A stretch of DNA of 64,000 nucleotides. Origin: Atrichornis clamosus (taxonomy: Eukaryota; Chordata; Aves; Passeriformes; Menuridae). The stretch lies in contig WBMZ01004782.1 of NCBI GenBank assembly GCA_013400975.1, positions 124,001-188,000 on the forward strand, read 5' to 3'. The notes under the pieces are model-generated. The model had not been told where the DNA came from. It made no database searches and was given only the letters and a program-made list of their open reading frames with translations. Both the position numbers and the translations under genes were made by a program. This document shows, one piece after another, positions 50,349 to 60,449 of this stretch (position 1 is its first letter; each line of letters starts with the position of its first letter).

Positions 50349-51473
50349 GTTACATTTTCATAGGACACCATTTAAGTACCTATGTGCTGAATATTTTATT
50401 AGACTATTTGTGATGATGAGCAGTGGATAAAGTAGCAAACTGTCATAACCTGGTCACAGGATTTGAATTAGCTGAACTGCTTCACAGGAAAGAGAAGAGT
50501 GTTCTAATGCTTGGGATAGAGCAAGCAGTGAATGGGAAGTACAGCATATGCATATGTACCTTGTCACCACATATGGAGACACCAGAATTCGAGTGGTTTA
50601 ATCTTCTACTGTATCCTACTTCTATAATTTGGCAAAACAGTTGCACCCAACAGAGCAGCTTGCTTGCCTGGCTTCTAGGCTCAGACAGAATTTTGAAAAT
50701 TGATGTATTTCAGGTCCTCAGAAGGACTCAGTCTGCTTACCAGGAAGACTGAGCCCTTCACAATATGTAGAGTGCCTTCCATTTTGGAGTGTTCCAAAAT
50801 GAGTTGCTTGCTTTTTTTGTGCTAACTAGTTTGACACCTCACAGCAATTCTCAGAACTACATTTATTCTATTCTGCATAAAAATAATTTGTCTTTGTGCA
50901 ATTTAATTTTTTTGTTTGAAGTCATTAAGAGCAGAATCAGGTCTTATATTCACACTTCAGGAATGAGACAGCATTTTCTTCTGTTTGGAGAAGGGGGTTA
51001 CTCTTAGTAACTAAGTATGAATTGCACCATGAATTGTTATTACCATGTGTAAACACGCTTTCATGATGAGAAAAATTTGGATGATTACATGATGTTGGGT
51101 TATTGTGGTTTTTAAGTTACATTAATGATCATTTGTCTTCATTATGAACATTACAATCAAATTTCATATCTATTGATATATATCTGCCATACATGCAATT
51201 TTTGTCTTAATTGGCAAAAAAGTATGATTTACATGGTTTTCTAACACAGAACCCCTTTGTCTGTAGGTTCAAGGATTATTTGTTTCATTTTCATAGTTCG
51301 TTTTTCTTTCTGTCACTTGAAACTCATAGGAAAGAAAGAAGAGTCAAGTGTTTTATTTGAATTTTGCTTGAGTTAACCTGCTTGGTTTAAAGCTTCATAC
51401 TTAGGCAATGTTTGTAACATCAAAGGTTTAAAGACTGCTTACATTCTTACAGAAGTAGTTCTACTTGAAACTC
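50349..51473. other. Unassigned non-coding stretch with a 109-codon plus-strand frame
   Basis: The frame at 50423-50752 has a more protein-like composition than most here (for example GFELAELLHRKEKSVLMLG), but I recognise no family, see no clear exon borders, and find no paralogous or neighbouring coding sequence. It may be chance or a fragment of an old insertion. The rest is AT-rich with nothing recognised. Confidence 0.45.
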
Positions 51474-51600
51474 CCTGCCAGTCTCTCTGGACAAACTACT
51501 CCATTGGTTCGCTGCTTTCCTTATGGAAAAGTTTTTCCTTCTAGCACATTTGATCCTTACTTGGTTTAGCTTGTGCCCATTGCATTTCACATTGTGCTTT
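51474..51600 (-). mobile_element. Degraded CR1 LINE fragment, minus strand
   Basis: Plus-strand sequence TCTCTCTGGACAAACTACTC, TCCATTGGTTCGCTGC, CTTATGGAAAAGTTTTTCC and TTTAGCTTGTGCCCATTGCA follows the order of the reverse complement of the CR1 3' coding end. The corresponding consensus phrases are CTCTCTGGGCAACCTGTTCC, TTCCAGTGCTTCACCACCC, AAAGAATTTCTTCC and CCCCTTGTCC. Many substitutions indicate an old copy, and both ends are approximate. No reading frame survives. Confidence 0.75.
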
Positions 51601-52479
51601 TATGATGTATTGGTGTATGTATGCTTGGAACTGCTTTCTTTTAAGTAATTCCACACATTTCTCTTTGAGTGCTGTCAAACAAAAAATTGAATTATCAGGG
51701 CACAATACAATAAAGGGCCTACTTATGCTGACTTTGTCAAAAATAAAGCTAAAGTCTTCTAATAAATGCAAGTATACAGAGACATCCCAGAGTCCCTTTA
51801 TACGGGTCATTCTTAATGGCTACATTTAGATATTATATTACCTTTTTCATCCCCCCCCATCATTTTTCACACAAATACCAGACTCCTTTTGCTTAAAACT
51901 TTTTTTTTTTAACCTATTTTATACCAGGTTTTCCGTTTGCCATTTGTGCATTTCTTGCTGTTCTACTCTCCTACCTGTTAGGAAATTAATACTTAATGTA
52001 CAGAAAATTCCTTTCTTCAAACTTTAACGTTCGCAGTGCAATACACAAATGGCAAAACATACACTACAAAAAGGCATCAGTACCTTAAATGCTAAAATAA
52101 AATCCTAGTTTTCAGTCCCTCTAGACTTACTATGCCAAAAGATGAGATTTCACAAAGGTTCTTATTACACCAAAAAACCTGTACTTCTGCAGAGATAGTT
52201 ATGCAATGTCATTTGATTGTACTCTGTCCAGTAGTGTTCTGCTTACGTGATAGTTTTGTGATTTTTTCTTTTTTTTTCCCCCCAACATATTTCCACCTTT
52301 TCTGTCTTCTTATAAAAGTACTTACAATTTAATGGGTCTTCTAATTGAAGTGAAAAGTGCTTATTTGCACTTAAAAATAGCTTTCAGTGAATTTGTCATG
52401 TACCAGTAATAGAAGAGCTGTCTTTCTGTTATTAGCACTGCAGAATAAACCTGTGGTTAATACCTTATTTACACAAACT
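51601..52479. other. Unassigned AT-rich non-coding stretch
   Basis: Contains short C, T and mixed runs (51850-51859 and 52267-52283). Nothing else recognised. Confidence 0.6.
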
Positions 52480-53110
52480 GAAGACGTCGGGCGACCTTGA
52501 AGCTACATTGTGTTCAGCACCCTTTTTATAACCTTAATTACCAGGGAATATGGGACTTTAAAGAAAGACTAACATTTCACTTTAACATCCACAATAATCT
52601 ATTATAAAGCCAGCTAAGCCAGCCCCCAAATACAGAGAAATGTTATTACATGCTCAGCTATCTGCCAAGGGGCCATGAGTCAGTGGCTTACAGTTATCAA
52701 AAGTAACAAGGTTGTTCAGAATTTCCTCCAACAAAGCCAGCCAGCTTATGAAGGGATTAAGCTCTCTTTGATTAGAACAAATGGAACACATCCTGCCCTT
52801 TTAATTAGCATTCCCTTTCACTCGGTTTAGGCTGGTAATTTGACGTTCTTACTAGCCAAAGCAAGAAAAGACTTTCAGTTTTGGCCTACCCATGAGCATT
52901 ACAGCAGTAGTATATTAGCATGCACTAGCTAAATTGTGAGTAATCTTAGAGACCAGGCTCAAAGTCCATGAAAATCCCAAGGGCATGGTGTCAACAGACA
53001 CAGTGTAATGATATTGAACACAATGTGTGACAGCAGACTCCATGAGCCTTTACGCACAGTGTATTGCCCTGAGGCCACAATCTCTCTATCTTCTATCCTA
53101 GACAACCAAA
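52480..53110. promoter_or_regulatory. Candidate conserved non-coding (enhancer-like) element
   Basis: This stretch stands out from the AT-rich, stuttering background. It has balanced composition, no simple repeats, no stop-free frame of note, and a dense set of transcription-factor-like words. These include GGATTAAGC (bicoid/OTX-like, 52754), CTTTGATTAG (TCF/LEF-like, about 52767), TTAATTAG plus GCATTCC (homeodomain plus TEAD-like, 52801), TGAGTCAG (AP-1-like, about 52676) and TTATCAAAAG. The word TAATTAGCATTCC also occurs at 44402. Such texture is typical of vertebrate developmental enhancers in gene deserts, but short motifs occur by chance and I cannot test conservation. The bounds are approximate. 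Confidence 0.35.
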
Positions 53111-54094
53111 AAAGTTTTGTGTCAGATTTACCGATATTTTAGAGGTTTACATTTTAATTTCTAAATTAAGTTGTTTAGAGCAACCTGTTTGCACTGGTGA
53201 AGAAATGAGTGAAAAATATGTTGAAAATAATGAAGTGCTTATATCAAGACAGTTTGGTGTGGAAACATTCACCCTTTCTGTGTTGAAAAGAAAGAAAAAA
53301 AGGTGTTTTATTGGAACACAAGTACTGGCATCTTATTTTGTATTGCCTACACTCACCCTTCCCTTGTCCTCCTCTCTCTGACCTGATACCTTACTGTGAA
53401 TTGGTATTTGATAAAGATTGAAGAAAATACAGGTGAATAACGTGCTCTCCAGACATCAGTTAATTATGCAATAATCTGAATGTTATACTTAATAATCACT
53501 GAAAGAATGCTCATCAATATTTTGCAAGCTACTTACTTTCTGTGGTATCTTTCATTGACATGCATTTGAAATAAGCCCCACTGTATGTTGCCCCTCGTTG
53601 TCTAAGATCAACTGCTTGAATGTGTACTTGAGATATCATCCTGCTCACCCATAGCCTATCATTCCCTGTTTTCTTCTGTTCTTACTTCCACACAATATTA
53701 ACTGCAAAAATCCAGTTTTCTTCAGCATAAAGAGTGGTGACAGTCAGCTGGTGTTTCAAGAGCAGCTGTTCATCTCCTACTCTCCACCCACAAGACATTA
53801 CCCCATTTTCAGATCTGCCCTGTGATCTGCTTGTGTAATCACTCCCTAACACTGTTCAATCAAAATAATCTGTGTTAGAAAAGTTCTAACTTTTAAAGAT
53901 TTTGACCTAACAAAGATCATATTGGCTTGATGGCTTATTTGGGAAGTAGGTTTAATCTAATTCAATTAAATATTCAAATTTTACTTTTATCTTCTATATT
54001 TTCTATTCTTTTAAGTACAAAATCAGCATAGTATCTGGTTTATATAATCCTCTTCTAGAGCATTAAACAACGAATTTGAAAATATAAAAGTTCT
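53111..54094. other. Unassigned non-coding stretch
   Basis: Nothing recognised. No open frame above 60 codons and no repeat landmarks. Confidence 0.6.
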
Positions 54095-54145
54095 TTTTAT
54101 TAAGGTCTCTTGCAACCTAAGACATTTTATCATTCTATGATCAAC
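54095..54145 (+). mobile_element. Degraded CR1 LINE 3' tail, plus strand
   Basis: AAGGTCTCTTGCAACCTAAG followed by ACATTTTATCATTCTATGAT matches the CR1 terminal AAGGTCCCTTCCAACCCAAA, ACCATTCTATGATTC pattern with several substitutions and a small insertion. Only about 50 bp remain. The order and spacing of the two blocks make chance unlikely, but the copy is old. Confidence 0.62.
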
Positions 54146-55915
54146 TGGATTTAGATTTCACGTATTGTGTCCTAAATAATCACTATGTCTCCCATCACAC
54201 TGTTGTCGTCCTGCAGTGGAGCATTGAATCAGAAAATATAGCCCACATTTTTGTTGCTGTGTAGACCTTCATTTTCAGTTCACACCAGGACTTTGGACTC
54301 ACTAGAAATACATGAGGGAGCTTAGTTATTACTCCTCTCGAATTTTGTAAATCGGTACTATTTTCTTAGGGCAGAAGAGCAGAATATTTGATGTCTTGCA
54401 GCAGTATTAGATTTAAGAAAGTCTGCTGGGAATTATATAGAGTAGCCTGGGTTTTGTTCATTGGCCTTTTACTTCGAGTGCTTCATCTCTTATTGGGTTA
54501 TTTGGCTGCCTACAGGCAGGAAGCAGTATAAATTACTGTAAAAATCAGTGGTAGCTGGAACTGCACTCTTCTCTTAGCACAATTCTTGTCCCTTTCTACA
54601 GTCTGTATTTTTGTGTGACCCCTGACAGAAACATTCAACAGATATGCTTCAAGTTCAGTTTTCAGACGTCAACGATATCCTAAATCTTTTTATAAGGCAA
54701 ATTGTGCATGCTTGAAAAATCTACAGTCTAACAGACAAATCTGGTCAATTTTCAGGGGTAATATTAAAAAAAAATATTCAATATGGAGACTATTTCTGTA
54801 GATTAAAAAGGAAGTAAAATTATTTGCCCTTGAGAATGAATAACCTTCAGAGAGCTGATCAGTGTAGCTTTCTTTTTTTAATTTAAGAAGAATTTCTGCT
54901 TTAATGAAAGAAAAAAGTTTGTTTGAGATTGCCTGTCAAAAGTAAGATCCTTTATAATGATGTATGAATTGCCACCACAATGATTTTTCTCCTTGATGTA
55001 TATTTTTAAAAGATGATGGGCATGTTTTGGTTTGGGCATAATAATTTAAGTCATGTACATCATTGTAGTCTTCTTGCAACTTGACTTCTTGTTTCTTGTT
55101 TTCAAGCACTAGCTTGAGTTTTTTAATGTATCCTGGTATGCAAAAATCATTTGAAAATGACAAACCACCTAACTCCATACAGATATTTTCAAAAAGAAAG
55201 TTTCTTGAAGGAAAAAATATAATGAAATTAAGTGAAAGATTTTTTTCTCTCTTCTTTTTCTAGAGGCTGATAAGACATTTATTGTTCTATGAAATAACAA
55301 TTTTCATATTGTGTTTCTCTAATAGATGAATAACATAGAGTTAAAGTAATTGTATAGAACCTATAAAGTAGTCATCTAGTTTCAAGAATATTAGTATAGA
55401 ACAATGTAGGTAAGTTGCAGTATTAAATATAAAGATAACAATAGATGACACCATAAGAAAACTGGACGATGGACAAGCAAAAATACGCAATAATTTATCC
55501 AGAATGTCAGAAGAGGTGAAAAAAAGGATATAATTGTGCTTTATGCATTTTCCTAGGTATTTGAGTCCTTTCATATGACAGGATTGAAAACAGAGAAATA
55601 CTGTGAAAAAATACTGTTTCATTTCTTTTATGTGTGCCATAAACTCCTAATAATGAATTAATTGCAAAAAAAAGGAAGGGTACACTTATCATTTGCTAGT
55701 ATGACTAGAAGAATACTTTGATTTCATCTGTAAATCTATACACATCAGATTGGAAAAAAAAAAGTGGAGTAACATCTAGTAAACAAATTACCTGGGAACA
55801 ATTCAATTGCTCGGATATTTTTCTTGTGTCAAACCCCCCACCATCTATATATAAAGACAAAGACATAGTGTGTGCACAGACATGCATACATTTGGGTGTG
55901 TTTATGATGACCCAC
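54146..55915. other. Unassigned AT-rich non-coding stretch
   Basis: Nothing recognised. Short minus-strand frames at 54936-55178 and 55341-55692 are without domains. The last 5 bases (CCCAC, 55911-55915) are the left target-site duplication of the following LTR. Confidence 0.6.
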
Positions 55916-57002
55916 TGTATTGGGTTTACATGGCCTGGTTTTGGTAGCGGCGGGGCTACAGGGGTGGCTTCTGTGAGAAGCTGATGGAAGCTTCCTCTGC
56001 ACCTGGCGGAGACAATCTCTGGTGGCTCCAAAGATGCATTTGCTGCTGGCCAAACCTGAGCCAATTTGAAATGTTGGTAACGCCTCTGTGATAACAGATA
56101 TAAGAAGAAATGGAAACAAAGGTTTTTGCGCAGTTTTAATTCCAGCCAGAGAAGAGCGGAGTGAGAACATGCTTGAAGAACAACTCTGCAGACACCAAGG
56201 TCTGCGAAGGAAGAGGGAGAGGAGATGCTCCAGGTGCCGGAGCCGAGATTCCTCTGTGGCCCGTGGTGACGGCCGTGGTGCAGCAGCTGTGCCCCTGCAG
56301 CCCATGGAGGCCACGGGGGTGCAGAGATCCATCTGCAGCCCGTGGAGGAGCCCACACAAGAGCAGGTGGATATTTGTGAGGAGGCTGTGGTCCTGTGGGA
56401 GACCTGTGGAGAGAGGGGCCCTGCTCCCAGGCTGGAGCAGCCTGTCCTTGGAGGACTGCACCCCATGGAGGAGAGACCCATGCTGCAGCAGTTTAGGGGT
56501 GCTGCTGCTGCCCGTGGGATGGACTCGCATTGCAGCAGTTCAGAGGGAGATCTTGCTCGTGAAACTGACTCACAGTGAAGAAGTTCATGGAGAACTGTCT
56601 CCTGTGCGAGGGACCTCATGATGCAGTAGTAGGGGAATGACTCTTCTTCCTGAGCACGGGGAGAAGCCACAGGTGATGAACTGACCAAAACCCACATCTC
56701 CTGTCTCCTTGCACTTCTGGGGTAGAAGGTAGAGCTGGGAAGGAGGGAGGGGTAGGGGGAAGGTGTTTTTAAGGGCTTATTTTCCTTCTCATTATCCTGC
56801 TCTGACTTTGTTAGTAATAAATTCATTTCATGTCTCTAAGTCGAGCCTGTTTTGCCCATGACAGTATTTGATGAGTGACCTCTCCTGGTTATTATCTCAA
56901 CCCATGAACTCTTTGTTAAATTTTCTCCCCTCTGTCCAGCTGCTGAGGGGACTGAGTGGCTTTGGTGGGTGCTTGGCATCAGACCACCATCAACCCATTA
57001 CA
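55916..57002 (+). mobile_element. Long GC-rich solo LTR, plus strand, perfect 5-bp TSD
   Basis: It begins TGTATTGGGTTTACATGGCC and ends with AACCCATTACA, bounded by TG and CA. CCCAC is present immediately on both sides (55911-55915 and 57003-57007), a perfect 5-bp target-site duplication consistent with class III/ERVL-like integration. Inside are GGTAGCGGCGGGGCTACAGG, a GC-rich middle (about 56220-56640) of degenerate tandem units built on CCCATGGAG…CTGGAGCAG-type words, an AATAAA signal at 56816-56821, then GTCGAGCCTGTTTTGCCC and CCTCTGTCCAGC near the 3' end. At 1087 bp it is a complete solo LTR with no retroviral genes alongside. Its GC content creates long antisense frames (373 codons minus at 55705-56826), which I consider non-coding. 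Confidence 0.93.
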
Positions 57003-60000
57003 CCCACACACATTAAAATATTGGAGTGGAACATATAAGGAGACTCTGCACTATAAGTGGAAATATTTGTGTATTTTATCAGCTATCCGGTTGTGCTCAT
57101 CTGTTCCAAACTGATTGTTCATTTGCCTCATTAATGCAAATATTGAAATGTCATGATAAGGTAATACAAGCTTTTGTGCTTATATTAACAATTTATACCT
57201 GAATTTCAACAAGAGAAAATACGCATTTTTAATTTGTACCAATGTAATTCAGTCTTCCAGCTTGCTTTTTTCCAGCTTTTGAAGAGAAAATTTTAAAGAA
57301 AATAATTATTTCTTTCTATAAAATTTTTGGAAATTCAAAGCCTGGGTTTTTTTTCAGATGTGAATCTGTATTTTTCTAATTTTAAAGGAGGTCAAACTAT
57401 GTTTTCAGTTAAGCTTATTAGAGATAAACTTCATCTGTAAGGTAAACAAGCTACAAAACTCTGGAGTCTCCATATGATGGAAATGGAGGGATATAAAAGG
57501 GCTGGCATTAGAGTAATGTCTAATGACTACTAAATAAAGGAGAAAAGAAAGAAGCCAGTTAAAGATTAAACAATATATCCCTGCTTAAGCTGGAATGTAA
57601 ACCATAAATATTAGTGGAACACATAACTTATGATTACACATTTGATAAACTTATGTATTGATGTACTAATTTATTATACATAATAAATAATGCTATTATA
57701 ATATATATAATAAATAATGCTAATTAAATTATGCCTGATCAAACTAATATGGGAGGGAGGAACTGAAATAGCTTTCCTGGGAATGCTATAAAAGCTTTGC
57801 AGAATAAAAAGGAAACTGTAGTTAGGCACAACAGAGGAGGTCATCATATCAGAAGAAGTTTAAAACAAAGTTTATCAGAAAAGATGAATCCTTCTACTTG
57901 TTTTTGAAGGTACTGATATTGATAAAAGACATGAATAAGAAATTAATATTTAAAAGGAATGCATCATTACAAAATAATTCTGAAATAACTTTAATAATTA
58001 TACTACAACAACAAGACTTTAAGGGCTTGGTAATGTGTTGAGCATTTCATCTGTGGTTAGCTTTGTATGAATATTTAAAGATGCACAAATACATTTGGAT
58101 GACATTACAAGGTTATTTTTAGCCAGTCATCAAACAATGTTACTTTCCTGAAAATATAGATATAATTCTTTCTTTTAATTACTCAGGTTTTATATGTTAC
58201 TTAACTTGCTGATATTCTGTAGGTGCTAAAATTAGCTAACATATTTAGCAAATTCTAAATTGTCATCTGCACCATTTGAGTGGTACAGTATGCCAATGGA
58301 TTTTTTAAAAAAAAGAAAACCTAAGAAAAGACCAGTATTTTAAAGAACTTAGAAAATGCCATCTGAGCATAACAGCAGATACATGTTCACCACCAAGTTT
58401 AGAGATTTAATTTTTGCAAACTGTAGATGGTTCAAGTAAAAGGAGAATTAATGCTACTGTAGTTAAGATATATTCAAATTAAATCATACAATGATTACAT
58501 TAATCTTCCTGTTACTCATTTTATTTGGTAAATTGGTAGAAAGCAGTGTAAGCATAATAGGCTGGCGTATTCCTAGAGTTAAATTTGTCAAATAAGCATG
58601 CTTTGCAAAAAAGTTCCTGCAAACTCTCTTTTGAAAGCTCAGATACATACTGATAGAAACTGTTTTACTTATGTAAAATACTACTGGTAGCTCTAAATTT
58701 GGTAGGAATTGTAGGAAACTACACAGATGCTACTCAAGAAAAATTTCCATGGTACTGGTAGTCTGGCAGAAAAGAGAGAACTACAAAAATCATGGGAGAG
58801 CTGATGCTCTCTCTAATCCTAGACATTAGATGTTCTGTGCAATCATAGGCATTCACAGGTTATGTCCATAGTCTCTTAGCAGTCCCACAGCATTGCTCAG
58901 GATACTGGCCATACTGGCAACCTTCGGGTGCCAGGGATGCATTTAGCATCAGTCTATCCAGCAACTTTGAGAAAACCATGCACATATGTGCTGTGGAGGA
59001 GTCTAGTGTCTTGGAAAATGCCTTCCACTGAGGAGTGGAAGAAAGAAGTTGGGAAGGATTTTTGAGTACCCTAACCTCTAGCTAGAGGAACAACTTGACA
59101 TTTAATTTTAGGCCTATAATTTAGTTTAAGGAGCAGTTGATAACAGTACATATGACTCAAAATTGAGCAGTATGGTATCACATTGAATATACATTGAATT
59201 CTTATTGAATATACATTTTGTCTGCAATTGACTGCAGAGCTACATTATATAGAGCTGAAAAATTTGGCCCAGCAGGCATATATTTTGGATAAGACTTTTG
59301 TTACACATCTGTACTTTTCGGCACTTATTTAAACTGAAAATTCTCCATATGTCATTACTTTCTATATTATTCAGATGCCAATTTTTTTATTATTATTTTC
59401 CTGAGACATACTTTTATTTGTGAAAGCAGCTGCAATACTGTATTCATAATTGCAAGTCACATAGTATATAGGAATAGTGCACGCAACAATACAATGTAGG
59501 AAACAAGGTAAAATTACAGCTCTTAAGTTTCTTTTTACTAGAATTCGTTATTCAGCAGAATCAGTTCTCTGCTAACTAACTAACGAAGGCAAAAAACATC
59601 CTACTGATGTGCTGACAGATACCTCTCTGCAAAATATTAAGCATTAGGTTTTAAAAAGGCTGGAGGTAAATTTGGTGGTTTATGGCTTTGAAAGGATGAG
59701 ATCTACATCTATCCTAGAAAATTAAAAATAGCATGGTTCTTTGGTCCTGAGGACAAAGAACATGGAAATTGTTTAATCCATACAGCTCTAATCCCAGCCT
59801 CTGCTAAATAGGTTTGTTCTGTTGAAAGAGATAGGAGTAAATATTTTAGCAAAAGTGATTTCTTGTGCTTAGTCTTAGGAACACCTGAGGTTTTTACAAG
59901 CAAGCACTGTTTGACCTGGACCAAATCTATGCTAAATGTTGAATAGTTTGGTCTTGTGCCCTGACCAGCTCAGCATTTTAAATAAAGACATAGCTGACTG

Positions 60001-60415
60001 ATTTCTGGTTCTTACACACTAACACTGTACAGTGAAAGAAGCTGGAAGGACTTGTATAACACAGTCACCCTGAAATCCCTTCTCCTAGCATCCATCATTC
60101 TTTTTGCTATTTAAAAAAACACCAAAACTAAAAATAAAGAAAATTAAAATCACAATCAAACATTCCCCACACGCACAATAAAAAATCAAACAACCAAAAA
60201 ACTCACTACTTGACCAATGATTTTCTTTTCCCAAGTAGATGTTCCTCTCTGATCAGTATGGGTTAGTTTCAGTTTATATATTTGTTCAACGAAGTATATG
60301 TTTCCAAAAGTTTTATGTCCTAGTCTTAACATTTAGATTTTCTTTTTCTCTCTTATAAAAGGTTAAATTGATTTTTTTTTTGACATGGGAAAAAGACCAA
60401 TTGTAGCTGTCAGTG
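57003..60415. other. Unassigned AT-rich non-coding stretch
   Basis: Starts with the right CCCAC duplication of the LTR. A 16-bp word (ATAATAAATAATGCTA) occurs twice, 27 bp apart, at 57680-57695 and 57707-57722. Otherwise there is no gene or repeat that I recognise. Confidence 0.6.
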
Positions 60416-60449
60416 TTTCATAGAATTTTTTTTGTGAAATTCTATGAAA
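60416..60449. repeat. Perfect 13-bp inverted repeat, 8-base loop
   Basis: TTTCATAGAATTT (60416-60428) is followed after eight bases by its exact reverse complement AAATTCTATGAAA (60437-60449). It could fold as a hairpin in either strand. The arms resemble the CR1 terminal word (ATTCTATGA) in opposite orientations, so two eroded CR1 tails are one possible origin. No transposon body is recognisable beside it. Confidence 0.9.

Noticed and set aside
50423..50752. 109-codon plus-strand frame as an exon or protein gene
   Set aside because: Composition is fairly protein-like but I recognise no family, and there is no second coding segment or clear splice context nearby.
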